64,000 bases of DNA, from positions 558,001 through 622,000 of the forward strand of contig NC_009656.1 in assembly GCF_000017205.1 (NCBI RefSeq), given 5' to 3'. The stretch is from Pseudomonas paraeruginosa PA7 (GTDB taxonomy: Bacteria > Pseudomonadota > Gammaproteobacteria > Pseudomonadales > Pseudomonadaceae). This document shows positions 30,686 through 39,289 of this stretch, one piece after another. The notes under the pieces were generated by a model. It was not told the origin of the DNA. It worked only from the letters and a program-made list of their open reading frames with translations, and ran no database searches. Position numbers and translations under genes: made by a program. Numbering within the stretch: position 1 is the stretch's first letter; each line of letters begins with the position of its first letter.

Positions 30686-32109
30686 TGCCGCTCGGCGTAC
30701 GGATCTTCCTGGTCTACTTCCTGTTCGTCGGTCTCACCGGCTACTTCGTGCTGAGCACGGTGATGGACGAGGTGCGCCCCGGGGTGCGCCAGTCCACCGA
30801 GGAAACCCTGGTGGACACCGCCAACCTGCTCGCCGAGATCCTCCGCCAGGACGTGAAGAACGGCACCCTGGCACAGAGCGACCTGCCGGAGATGCTCGAG
30901 GACTACGGCAAGCGGGTGCCGCAGGCGGACATCTGGGGGTTGCGCAAGGAGGCGGTGAACCATCGCATCTATGTCACCGATGCCAGCGGCAAGGTGCTGC
31001 TGGATTCCACCGGGATCGCCGTCGGCCAGGACTACTCGCGCTGGAACGACGTCTACCGGACCCTGCGTGGCCAGTACGGCGCGCGCTCCAGTCGCGAAGA
31101 CCCGGACGATCCGGACTCCTCGGTGATGTACGTGGCCGCGCCGATCAAGGATGCCGGGAAGATCATCGGGGTGGTTTCGGTGGCCAAGCCGAACAGCAGC
31201 CTGCAACCCTACATCGACCGTTCGCAGCGGCGCCTGGCCTGGCTCGGCGCCGGCCTGATCGCCCTCGGCCTGCTGGTCGGCGGCCTGCTCTCCTGGTGGC
31301 TCAGCGGCGCGCTGCGGCGCCTGACCCGCTACGCCCAGGCGATCAGCGAGGGGCGCCGCGCCGAACTGCCGCGCTATCGCGGTGGCGAGATGGCGCAGTT
31401 GGCGGGCGCGGTGGAACGCATGCGCACCCAACTGGAAGGCAAGGACTATGTCGAGCGCTACGTGCATACCCTGACCCACGAACTGAAGAGCCCGCTGGCG
31501 GCGATCCGCGGCGCCGCCGAGCTGCTCGACGGCGAGATGCCGGCCGAGCAGCGGGCGCGTTTCGTCGCCAATATCGCCGGCGAGAGCGAGCGCCTGCAGC
31601 AGTTGATCGAGCGCCTGCTGAGCCTGGCCCAGGTGGAACAGCGGCAGGGGCTGGAGGAGGTCGGCCCGGTCGACCTGAGGGAGGTCGCCGAGGCCTTGCT
31701 CGAAGGCCAGGCGGCGCGCATCCAGCGCCAGGGCCTGACGGTGGAGAAGCGCCTCGACGGTCCTTGCGCGATACGCGGCGAGCGGTTCCTGGTGCGCCAG
31801 GCGCTGGCCAACCTGCTCGACAACGCCCTCGACTTCACCCCGCCCGGCGGTCGCCTCCGCCTCAGCGCCGAGGTCGACGGCAAGGGTGTCGCCCTGCGCC
31901 TGTTCAACCAGGGCCCGGCGATTCCCGACTATGCCCTGGCGCGCCTCACCGAGCGCTTCTACTCGCTGCCGCGCCCGGCCAGCGGGCGCAAGAGCACCGG
32001 GCTGGGACTGAATTTCGTCGCCGAGGTGGCGCAACTGCATGGCGGCCGGCTGCAGGTCGGCAACCATGAGGACGGCGTCGAGGCGCTGCTCTGGCTGCCG
32101 CGCGGCTGA
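30685..32109 (+). CDS. creC: Sensor histidine kinase CreC
   Basis: The 474-residue kinase has an N-terminal membrane helix, an extracytoplasmic sensor of about 160 residues (HRIYVTDASGKVLLDSTGIA within it), a second helix (LGAGLIALGLLVGGLLSWWL), a HAMP-like linker, the H-box LTHELKSPLAAIRG with His265, the N-box NLLDNALDF and G-box STGLGLNFV. It phosphorylates CreB. The start codon overlaps creB's stop. Domain layout and the following creD make the assignment secure. Confidence 0.93.
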   Translation: MPLGVRIFLVYFLFVGLTGYFVLSTVMDEVRPGVRQSTEETLVDTANLLAEILRQDVKNGTLAQSDLPEMLEDYGKRVPQADIWGLRKEAVNHRIYVTDASGKVLLDSTGIAVGQDYSRWNDVYRTLRGQYGARSSREDPDDPDSSVMYVAAPIKDAGKIIGVVSVAKPNSSLQPYIDRSQRRLAWLGAGLIALGLLVGGLLSWWLSGALRRLTRYAQAISEGRRAELPRYRGGEMAQLAGAVERMRTQLEGKDYVERYVHTLTHELKSPLAAIRGAAELLDGEMPAEQRARFVANIAGESERLQQLIERLLSLAQVEQRQGLEEVGPVDLREVAEALLEGQAARIQRQGLTVEKRLDGPCAIRGERFLVRQALANLLDNALDFTPPGGRLRLSAEVDGKGVALRLFNQGPAIPDYALARLTERFYSLPRPASGRKSTGLGLNFVAEVAQLHGGRLQVGNHEDGVEALLWLPRG

Positions 32110-32114
32110 AGCGG

Positions 32115-32142
32115 CTCCACACAAACTCCATCGATTCTCCAC
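32115..32142 (+). promoter_or_regulatory. Three CreB-box-like direct repeats before creD
   Basis: CTCCAC (32115-32120), CTCCAT (32126-32131) and CTCCAC (32137-32142) recur at exactly 11-base intervals. The known cre-tag is TTCAC-N6-TTCAC, which also has an 11-base period. Position, 70-95 bases before the creD start, suits activation by CreB. Confidence 0.55.
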
Positions 32143-32209
32143 ACGACGCCCCGCGGCAACCCACGAGCGCGTCGCAGACTCTCCGCCATCACCCTGACGG
32201 AGAGTCCCC

Positions 32210-33568
32210 ATGAACCGCACGCTGGCCTACAAGCTTGGCGCCATCGCCCTGCTCATCCTGCTGTTGCTGATCCCCCTGCTGATGATCGACGGCCTGATCC
32301 GCGATCGCCAGGAGGCCCGCGACGGCGTGCTGCAGGACATCGCCCGCAGCTCCAGCTACAGCCAGCGCCTCACCGGGCCGCTGCTGGTGGTGCCCTACCG
32401 CAGGACGGTGCGCGAATGGGTCACCGAGGAGAAGACCCAGAAGCGCGTCCTGCAGGAGCGCGAACAGCGTGGCGAGCTGTACTTCCTGCCCGATCGCTTC
32501 GCCCTCGACGGCCAGATGCGCACCGAGCTGCGCTACCGCGGGATCTACCAGGCGCGCCTGTACCACGTCGACAACAAGGTCGGCGGCTACTTCCAGGTGC
32601 CGGCGCACTACGGCATCGAGGAGGACCTGGAGGACTACCAGTTCGAGACGCCGTTCCTGGCGATGGGCATCAGCGACATCCGCGGCATCGAGAACGCCCT
32701 GCGGCTTTCCCTCAACGGCGCCGGCGTCGACTTCGAGCCGGGCAGCCGGGTCGGCCTGCTCGGCAGCGGCGTGCACGCACCGCTGCAAGGCGTCGACGGG
32801 CGCCAGGCGCAGCGCCTGGAGTACGCCTTCGACCTGACCCTGCTGGGCAGCGAGCGGCTGGACATCGTGCCGGTGGGGCGCGACAGCCAGGTCATCCTCA
32901 AGGCCGACTGGCCACACCCGAGCTTCGGCGGCGAATTCCTGCCCAGCGAGCGGGAGATCACCGCCGAGGGCTTCACCGCGCGCTGGCAGACCAGTTTCTT
33001 CGCCACCAACATGGAAGAGGCGCTGCGCAGTTGCGTGCAGGAGCAGCGCTGCGACGGCTTCCAGGCGCGCGCCTTCGGCGTCGGCCTGGTCGACCCGGTG
33101 GACCAGTACCTGAAGGCCGACCGGGCGATCAAGTATGCGTTGCTGTTCATCACCCTGACCTTCGCCGGCTTCTTCCTCTTCGAGGTGCTCAAGCGCCTGG
33201 CGGTGCACCCGATCCAGTACGCGCTGGTCGGCCTGGCGCTGGCGTTCTTCTACCTGCTGCTGCTATCGCTGGCCGAGCACGTCGGCTTCGAGCTGGCCTA
33301 CCTGGCCTCCGCCGGGGCCTGCGTCGGCCTGATCGGCTTCTACCTGTGCTTCGTCCTGCGCAGCGTGACCCGTGGCCTGGGCTTCAGCGCCGGCCTGGCC
33401 GGGCTGTACGGGCTGCTCTACGGCCTGCTCAGCGCCGAGGACTACGCCTTGCTGATGGGCTCGCTGCTGCTGTTCGCGGTGCTCGCCGCGGTGATGGTGC
33501 TGACCCGCAGGCTGGACTGGTACGGCGTCGGTCGCAAGGACCTCCCGGCCGTACCCGCCAAGGCCTGA
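32210..33568 (+). CDS. creD: Inner-membrane protein CreD
   Basis: The 452-residue protein has one N-terminal membrane helix (AIALLILLLLIPLLMIDGLI), a large periplasmic domain to about residue 300, and five or six C-terminal helices (YALLFITLTFAGFFLFEVLK onwards). The early motif LIRDRQEARDGVLQDIARS is characteristic of CreD. CreD is the main output of CreBC and is induced when PBP4 is inactivated; its biochemical role in envelope maintenance is not settled. It lies 100 bases after creC behind likely CreB sites. Confidence 0.93.
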   Translation: MNRTLAYKLGAIALLILLLLIPLLMIDGLIRDRQEARDGVLQDIARSSSYSQRLTGPLLVVPYRRTVREWVTEEKTQKRVLQEREQRGELYFLPDRFALDGQMRTELRYRGIYQARLYHVDNKVGGYFQVPAHYGIEEDLEDYQFETPFLAMGISDIRGIENALRLSLNGAGVDFEPGSRVGLLGSGVHAPLQGVDGRQAQRLEYAFDLTLLGSERLDIVPVGRDSQVILKADWPHPSFGGEFLPSEREITAEGFTARWQTSFFATNMEEALRSCVQEQRCDGFQARAFGVGLVDPVDQYLKADRAIKYALLFITLTFAGFFLFEVLKRLAVHPIQYALVGLALAFFYLLLLSLAEHVGFELAYLASAGACVGLIGFYLCFVLRSVTRGLGFSAGLAGLYGLLYGLLSAEDYALLMGSLLLFAVLAAVMVLTRRLDWYGVGRKDLPAVPAKA

Positions 33569-33617
33569 CGACGAGGGCGGCGGCACCGGCCGCCGCCGAT
33601 TTCCAAGGAGGAAAACC

Positions 33618-33920
33618 ATGCGCCTGTTCTTCGAGTTCACCCTCTGCGCCGCCCTCGGCCTGCTGGTCAGCGGCGTGATCCTGATCTTCCTGCTGTTCTT
33701 CGGCAAGTTCGGCCTGATCGAGTACTGGATCGCCAGCGGCAAGCCCCTGGCCCACGCCATGCTGGTGCTGATGCCGGGCGGATTCTGGGAAGGCCTCAGC
33801 GGCATCGAGGACGCCGCCGGCAACCCCCATGTGCGCTCCTTCCTCGAACTCTGCATGGGACTGGGGCAGAGCGCTCTGCTGCTGGGCCTGCTGCTGTTCC
33901 GCCTGGTGTGCTGGAAATGA
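33618..33920 (+). CDS. Small two-helix membrane protein
   Basis: This 100-residue protein has an AAGGAGGAAAACC ribosome-binding site and two hydrophobic segments (AALGLLVSGVILIFLLFF and LGQSALLLGLLLFRLVCW) separated by a soluble loop with GGFWEGLSGIEDAAG. I do not recognise the family. It follows creD by 49 bases in the same direction, with a GC-rich inverted repeat in the gap, so it may share the CreBC response. Confidence 0.75.
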   Translation: MRLFFEFTLCAALGLLVSGVILIFLLFFGKFGLIEYWIASGKPLAHAMLVLMPGGFWEGLSGIEDAAGNPHVRSFLELCMGLGQSALLLGLLLFRLVCWK

Positions 33921-34102
33921 ATGGCTATGTCGGCCTGCGCGACGACCGCCGCGACGGCGAGCGCCTGGCGGCGCGGATCGGCCTGCTGTTCCCCGGCCCC
34001 TCGGCGGCCTGGCTGCAACGCGCCGAGCGCCTGCGGCGGCAGCAGGCGTCGGCGGGCCCCGGGGTCAGGCGCGGGTCGCCTGCATCGACGGGCGCTGGCT
34101 GA
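33917..34102 (+). CDS. Possible small coupled ORF of 61 residues
   Basis: An ATG at 33917 overlaps the stop of the preceding membrane-protein gene as ATGA, the classic coupling arrangement. The frame reads MNGYVGLRDDRRDGERLAAR and ends at 34102, inside the 3' end of the convergent glutathione-transferase gene. It is Arg-rich and unrecognised. Part of the reading frame may only reflect GC-rich composition, so this is tentative. Confidence 0.3.
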   Translation: MNGYVGLRDDRRDGERLAARIGLLFPGPSAAWLQRAERLRRQQASAGPGVRRGSPASTGAG

Positions 34103-34685
34103 CCTCGGCGAACCAGGCGGCCAACTGCGGATAGTGGCCGCGCCAGTCCCACTCCGGCTGGCGCAGGTCGAGATAGCCCAGGGCGCAGGCGACGCCGATG
34201 GCGGCGATGTCGAAGCGCGCCCGCAGTTCGGCGATGCAGTCGCTCTCCAGCCAGGCCAGGGAACGCGCGATCTTTTCCCGTTGCGCGTCGAGCCAGGCGT
34301 CCCAGCGCTTTTCCTCGGGGCGGACGAAGGCTTCGTAGCGGACCAGCACCGCCGCGTCGAGGATGGCATCCGCCAGCGAGGCGATGGTCAGGCGCCGCCA
34401 GCGGGCGCTGCCTTCGCGGGGAATCAGCGGTTCGCCGACGTGCTGCTGGTCGAAGTAGTCGCAGATCACCCGGCTGTCGTGCAGCACCTGGCCGTCCGGC
34501 AGGCGCAGGGCGGGGATCTTGCCGGCCGGGTTGCTGGCGTTGAGCTGCCGGATGGGCGCGACCGGCGTCGGCATGGCTTCCTCGAGGACCACGCGCTCGC
34601 GTTGGCCGGTCTCGTGGAGCAGGACCAGGACCTTGCGCACGAAGGGCGAGGCGGCGGCGTAGAACAGCGTATGGGTGGCGTTCAT
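34065..34685 (-). CDS. Glutathione S-transferase family protein
   Basis: The 206-residue protein has the thioredoxin-like N-terminal domain (LFYAAASPFVRKVLVLLHE with the SPF motif, NPAGKIPAL with the cis-proline, DSRVICDYFDQ) and an all-helical C-terminal domain ending in WRGHYPQLAAWFAEVSQRPS. It resembles YibF-like GSTs. No substrate can be assigned. It lies 18 bases after the beta-propeller gene on the same strand. Confidence 0.85.
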   Translation of the reverse strand: MNATHTLFYAAASPFVRKVLVLLHETGQRERVVLEEAMPTPVAPIRQLNASNPAGKIPALRLPDGQVLHDSRVICDYFDQQHVGEPLIPREGSARWRRLTIASLADAILDAAVLVRYEAFVRPEEKRWDAWLDAQREKIARSLAWLESDCIAELRARFDIAAIGVACALGYLDLRQPEWDWRGHYPQLAAWFAEVSQRPSMQATRA

Positions 34686-34703
34686 GCGGGCTCCTTGGAT
34701 GGA

Positions 34704-35654
34704 TCAATCGCGGACGACGCGAAGACGATCGGTGGCGGGCTCGGCGCTCCAGGTCTCGCCGGGCCGCCCGCCGAGCAGGGCGTTGCCGGGCGCCGGCCGG
34801 TCGCTGGGCAGGACGCGGAATGTCGCCTGCTCGCTGTCGAAACGCAAGAGCGCGCCGCTGGCGGCGTCGTGCAGCCAGACCCGGTCCATGGCGTCGACCC
34901 GCAGGCTGTCCGGGCGGGCCTGGCTGTCCGGCAGCGGCCAGCTTTGCCACGAGGCATCGCTGGGATCGTAGCGGTACAGCCGGGCGCCGCCGCTGTCGCT
35001 GGCCCAGAGCCTGCCGATGGAGTCGGCGCCGAGGCCGCGAAGGGCCTTCGTGCCTTCAGGCGCGGGCAACCGCTCGGCGCTGCCGTCGAGCGGATCGACA
35101 TGCACCAGCGCGTCGTCCTGTGCGTACCAGACCTCGCCGTCCGGGGTGACGCAGATGCCGCTCGCCGCCTTGCCCTGGGGCGCCGGCCAGACTTCCACCA
35201 CGCGCCGCTGCGGATCCAGGCGGCCATGGAAACCACGGCTGCCGGTGAACCAGAGCCGTCCGTCGTCGTCGAACGCGGCGGCCTCCAGCCCGACCGGCGC
35301 GGCCTTGGCCGGCAGCGCGAAGCGCTCGCTGCCGAGGCGCTCGCCGCCGACGCGGAGGATGGCGTCGAGGCCGCTGTCGAGCACCCAGGCGTTGCCGCTC
35401 TCGTCGCTGACGATGGCTCGCGGCCGCGCGCCTTCGCCGAGCGGCACCTGCACGCTCGCGCCGCTGGTCGGATCGAGCCGGCCCAGTGCGTGCCCGCCGG
35501 CGGCGCCGAACCATACCGGTCCCTGGGCGGTGGGCGCGACCGCGTAGGGCGCGGAGCCCTTGTCCAGCGGGTAATACTGCTCGCCCGCCAGGGCGGCGCC
35601 ATTCAGCGACAGGCCGACAAGCAGGCCCAGCAACGGGGATGACAGGCAACGCAT
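34704..35654 (-). CDS. Exported beta-propeller protein (virginiamycin-B-lyase-like repeats)
   Basis: From ATG at 35654, with CGAGGAGAATTGC before it, the protein has 316 residues and a signal peptide (MRCLSSPLLGLLVGLSLNGA). The rest consists of about six repeats of the form GxxWFxxAGGHALGRLDPTSG, GNAWVLDS, GRLWFTGS, GEVWYAQD, GRLWASDS and DRVWLHDA, the pattern of a six-bladed Vgb/SMP-30-type propeller. It should fold in the periplasm. Ligand or enzymatic activity is unknown, and true streptogramin lyase activity should not be assumed. Confidence 0.8.
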   Translation of the reverse strand: MRCLSSPLLGLLVGLSLNGAALAGEQYYPLDKGSAPYAVAPTAQGPVWFGAAGGHALGRLDPTSGASVQVPLGEGARPRAIVSDESGNAWVLDSGLDAILRVGGERLGSERFALPAKAAPVGLEAAAFDDDGRLWFTGSRGFHGRLDPQRRVVEVWPAPQGKAASGICVTPDGEVWYAQDDALVHVDPLDGSAERLPAPEGTKALRGLGADSIGRLWASDSGGARLYRYDPSDASWQSWPLPDSQARPDSLRVDAMDRVWLHDAASGALLRFDSEQATFRVLPSDRPAPGNALLGGRPGETWSAEPATDRLRVVRD

Positions 35655-35739
35655 GCAATTCTCCTCGAACGACGGGCGGGACGTGGAAAGGCCCTGTCTT
35701 GCTATTCTGGCAAGCCATTGAGCATAGGAGGAACTGCGA

Positions 35740-36597
35740 ATGCCCACAGTGGAAATACTCGGGGCGGAATGCCGCGCGGGGGGCGCGGTGAACGACGATG
35801 CGCTGGGTTGCACGGCGCAGGCCGCCTGGGTGATCGACGGTGCCACCAGCATCGGCCGCAGCGTGCTGGGCGTGGAAAGCGACGCGCGCTGGCTGGCCCA
35901 GGCGGTGGACCGGCACCTGCGGTTGCTGCTGGAAGTCGAGCCCGAGCAATCCAGCGAGACCCTGCTGCGGCGCCTGCTCAACGATATCCAGGGCGACTTC
36001 CGCGCGCAGAGCGGCCGCGACTGGCACGACCTCGAAGACATGCCGGCGGCCTGCCTGAGCCTGCTGCGGATTCGCGGCGGCGAGGTCGAACTGCTCAACA
36101 TCGGCGACAGCCGGATCCTCGTCGAAGGCGCCGACGGCCAGGTGCGCAGCTTCGGCGAATCGGCCCTGCACGAACTGGACCGGCAATCGCTGGCGCATTT
36201 CTGCCGGATGCGCGAGGAGCACCCGCAGTGGGACCACGCCGAACTGTTCAAGGCCAGCCGCCCGCGCGTGCGGCAGAACCGCCAGCTGATGAACAAGCCC
36301 GAGGGCTACTGGGCGCTGGACATAAGCGATCGCTGGCTCGGCCAGGTGCAGCGCGAGACCCTGCCGCTCGCCGCGTTGCGCTCTTTCGTGCTGATGACCG
36401 ACGGCTTCGACCGGCTGGTCGAGCCTTTCCGCCGCTATACCGACGAGCAGTTGCTGCGGCGCCTCGAGGAAGTCGGGGTGAGCGCCCTGCTCGACGAGTT
36501 GCGCCAGATCGAACAGGGCGACGACCAGGCCCTGGCGTTCCCGCGTTTCAAGATCCACGACGACGCCAGCGCGCTGTGGGGGCGGATCGCGGGGTGA
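35740..36597 (+). CDS. PP2C-like protein phosphatase
   Basis: The 285-residue protein has TAGGAGG seven bases before the start. The PPM/PP2C metal-binding motifs can be followed: VNDDALG and AWVIDGATSIG near the N-terminus, LLNIGDSRILV in the middle, SFVLMTDGFDRLV and IHDDASALW near the end. It is therefore probably an active Ser/Thr phosphatase with two-metal chemistry. No cognate Ser/Thr kinase or anti-sigma gene lies in the window, so its partner is unknown. It is divergent from the propeller gene. Confidence 0.83.
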   Translation: MPTVEILGAECRAGGAVNDDALGCTAQAAWVIDGATSIGRSVLGVESDARWLAQAVDRHLRLLLEVEPEQSSETLLRRLLNDIQGDFRAQSGRDWHDLEDMPAACLSLLRIRGGEVELLNIGDSRILVEGADGQVRSFGESALHELDRQSLAHFCRMREEHPQWDHAELFKASRPRVRQNRQLMNKPEGYWALDISDRWLGQVQRETLPLAALRSFVLMTDGFDRLVEPFRRYTDEQLLRRLEEVGVSALLDELRQIEQGDDQALAFPRFKIHDDASALWGRIAG

Positions 36598-36711
36598 ACG
36601 ACGATATCCGGCGCCCAGAATATAGGTGCTTCCCTTTGCGGCGGCTCCCCTATCCCGGCCCTCTCCCACGGGCGGGAGGGGCATCCGGTGCCCGGCAGGC
36701 AGGTTCTGCGG

Positions 36712-36744
36712 CAGGGCGAGTAACCGCTAAGCGGTTATCCGCCG
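36712..36744 (+). repeat. Dispersed palindromic repeat (copy 3)
   Basis: A single forward copy, starting CAGGGCGAGTAACCGC and ending GCGGTTATCCGCCG, lies between the phosphatase gene and the fiuA stop. CTAA separates near-complementary arms, so it may also help end fiuA transcription. Confidence 0.75.
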
Positions 36745-36766
36745 TTGCACACCCGTGACGCGTCGC

Positions 36767-39187
36767 TCACCACTTGTAGCTGACGCTGCCCACCACGCTG
36801 CGCTGATCGCCGTAGTAGCAGTAGTAGCCGTCGCAGGACGCCAGGTAATCCTTGTTGAACAGATTGTTGGCATTGACCGCCACGCTGACGCCTTTCAGGC
36901 TGCCGTTCAATTGGCCCAGGTCGTAGCGCACGGCGGCGTCGTACAGGGTGTACGAGCCGGCGTAGCCGTCGTAGGTGTTGGCCTGGTCGCCGTAGGTCGA
37001 GCCTACGTAGCGGGCGCCGGCACCTACGCTGAAACCGTTGAGCGCACCCTCGTGCCAGGTGTAGTCGGCCCATAGCGAGGCCTGGTTGCGCGGCGCCTGT
37101 TGCAGGCGGTTGCCTGCGTACTGGCCTTTTTTCACTTCGGTGTCGGTGTAGCTATAGGCGCCGATCATCTTCAGGTTTTCGGTGACGTTGCTGGTGGCTT
37201 CCAGCTCAATCCCGGAGACCTTAACCTCGCCAGCCTGCGAGGTAGTGGGTGTCCCATTGATGTTGTCGGTGACCCTCACGTTCTCCTGGCGTAGGTCGTA
37301 GACGGCTGCGGTGAACAGCGAATCGGAGCCTACGGGTTGATACTTGACGCCCAGTTCCCATTGTTTGCCTTCGGTGGGTTTGAACATCTTGTTGGAGCCT
37401 ATATCGTCGGCGCCGGTGCTTGGCTGGAATGACTCCGCATAGGAAAGGTAGGGCGCCAGGCCGTTGTCGAAGATGTAGCTCAGAGCTGCGTTAGCGCTGA
37501 ATTTCTTGTCGCGGCTGGTGTTGGTGGCATCGTTCTGATTGTAGAACGTGGCGCCGGCATGTACCCAGTCCTCGCGGCCACCGAGGGTCAGGCGCCAGTT
37601 GTCGAGGGCGATCTGATCTTGGAGGTAGAGCCCGGTCTGATAAGTCTTCTGTCGGTAGTCATAGAACGCACTAGAGCGCGATGGCTTGGGAATCGGCTGA
37701 CCATAGATCGGGTTGTTGACGTTGGTCGGCGGCACACCGGTGAAGTTGTAGATCGAGGTGTAGTCGGTGCGGGTGCGGTTGTGATCGATACCCAGCAGGA
37801 GAGTATGGCGCAGCGCACCGGTCTCGAAATCAGCCTGGAAATTGTTATCTACCACGAACTGACTGACGTCCTCGTCCACCGAGGTAGTCATGCGCTGTAA
37901 GGTGCCGTCGGCGCTGGCCGCATCGATACTGCTGGTTGGCGTAAGCGTCTGGAACGACAGGTCGTTGCGCAGGTAGCGCAGGTTCTGGCGGAACTGCCAG
38001 ACATCGTTGATGCGCCGTTCGAAGGAATAGCCCAACCAATAGTAGGTGCGGTCGTAGAAGTCCCAATCCGGATCGCCGAGGTTCTTGTGATGGGAAATCT
38101 TTCCGAACGGAGCGTCGTATTTGGTCCCGCGCAGCGGCAGGAATTGGCTGGTGGCGGCTGTATCGTCGCGGTTGAACTGGCCGAGGAAGGTCAGCCGGGT
38201 GTCGTCGTCGATGTTCCAGGTCAGGCTCGGGGCGATGTTGTAGCGCTTGTCGTCGATATGATCGACCTGGGTGTTGCTGTCGCGTACCACCCCGGAGAGG
38301 CGGTAGAGAAAGCGGCCCTCGTCGTCGAGCGGGCCGGTGCTGTCGAAGCTGACCTGCTTGTGGTTGTAGTTGCCGACCTCGGCCTTCACCTCGTGACTGG
38401 CGACGTTCTGCGGACGCAGGCTGACCATGTCGAGCATGCCGCCCGGCGGGGTCTGGCCGTAGACCGAGGAGGCCGGGCCGCGCAACAGGGCGACACGCTC
38501 CAGGTTCCAGGTTTCCAGCTTCGGGTTGTTGTAGACACCGACCGCCATCGGCAGGCCGTCGAGGAACTGGGTCGGCTTGAAGCCGCGTACCTTCAACCAG
38601 TCGGAGCGGGTGTCGCTGCCGAAGCTGCTGGCGACGACGCCGGGCATGTAGCGCACCGCGTCGTCGAGGTTGTGCACGGCGCGGTCGGCCATCTGCTGGC
38701 GGGTCGCCACCGAGATCGAGCGCGGGGTTTCGAGGATCGGCGTATCGGTCTTGGTCCCGGTCATGCTGCGCTTGGCCACGTAGCCGCTGGTCGGCCCCAG
38801 TGGGTCTTCCTCGGCACCGCTGACCGTCATCGCCTGCAACGACAGGGTGTCTTCCGGCACCTTGCGCAGGCTGTAGGTGCCGCCGGCGTTTTCCACCAGC
38901 TCCAGGCCGCTGCCCCTGAGCGCTTCGCGCAATGCGCCGGGCGCGTCGAAGCGACCTTGCACGGCGTGGGCGCTGCGTCCTTCGGCGAGCGCCGGGTCCA
39001 GGGTGAGGACCAGGCCGGCCTGGGCCGCGATGCGGTTCAGGGTGCCCGCCAGCGGCCCGGCGGCGATGCGGTAGTCGCGCACGCTGGCCTGTTCGGCCGG
39101 GGCGGCGTGGAGGAACGGTGCGGGAACGGCAAGGGCGATGGCGATGGCGATGGCGAGCAGGCCGGGACGGAACGTCGGGCGGGGCAT
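36767..39187 (-). CDS. fiuA: Ferrichrome TonB-dependent receptor FiuA
   Basis: The 806-residue outer-membrane protein has a signal peptide (MPRPTFRPGLLAIAIAIALA), then a secretin/TonB short N-terminal signalling domain (DYRIAAGPLAGTLNRIAAQA), a TonB-box region near LSLQAMTVSGAEED, a plug domain (DDAVRYMPGVVASSFG, VALLRGPASSVYGQTPPGG) and a 22-strand barrel ending in an aromatic residue (VSYKW). The signalling domain means ferrichrome binding is relayed to FiuR and FiuI, encoded just upstream. In P. aeruginosa this locus imports ferrichrome/ferrioxamine and is iron-repressed. Confidence 0.92.
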   Translation of the reverse strand: MPRPTFRPGLLAIAIAIALAVPAPFLHAAPAEQASVRDYRIAAGPLAGTLNRIAAQAGLVLTLDPALAEGRSAHAVQGRFDAPGALREALRGSGLELVENAGGTYSLRKVPEDTLSLQAMTVSGAEEDPLGPTSGYVAKRSMTGTKTDTPILETPRSISVATRQQMADRAVHNLDDAVRYMPGVVASSFGSDTRSDWLKVRGFKPTQFLDGLPMAVGVYNNPKLETWNLERVALLRGPASSVYGQTPPGGMLDMVSLRPQNVASHEVKAEVGNYNHKQVSFDSTGPLDDEGRFLYRLSGVVRDSNTQVDHIDDKRYNIAPSLTWNIDDDTRLTFLGQFNRDDTAATSQFLPLRGTKYDAPFGKISHHKNLGDPDWDFYDRTYYWLGYSFERRINDVWQFRQNLRYLRNDLSFQTLTPTSSIDAASADGTLQRMTTSVDEDVSQFVVDNNFQADFETGALRHTLLLGIDHNRTRTDYTSIYNFTGVPPTNVNNPIYGQPIPKPSRSSAFYDYRQKTYQTGLYLQDQIALDNWRLTLGGREDWVHAGATFYNQNDATNTSRDKKFSANAALSYIFDNGLAPYLSYAESFQPSTGADDIGSNKMFKPTEGKQWELGVKYQPVGSDSLFTAAVYDLRQENVRVTDNINGTPTTSQAGEVKVSGIELEATSNVTENLKMIGAYSYTDTEVKKGQYAGNRLQQAPRNQASLWADYTWHEGALNGFSVGAGARYVGSTYGDQANTYDGYAGSYTLYDAAVRYDLGQLNGSLKGVSVAVNANNLFNKDYLASCDGYYCYYGDQRSVVGSVSYKW

Positions 39188-39289
39188 GTGCGGGGCTCCT
39201 GGATGGAAACGAGTCTCAATGCCTCCTTGCCGGACGAGTCGGAAAAAGTGATAGGGCCGGCGGGAAAAATTTTTCGCGACCCGTTCGGT

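Noticed and set aside
34704..35654. Streptogramin-resistance lyase
   Set aside because: The propeller repeats are Vgb-like, but a signal peptide and chromosomal core context argue against an antibiotic lyase.
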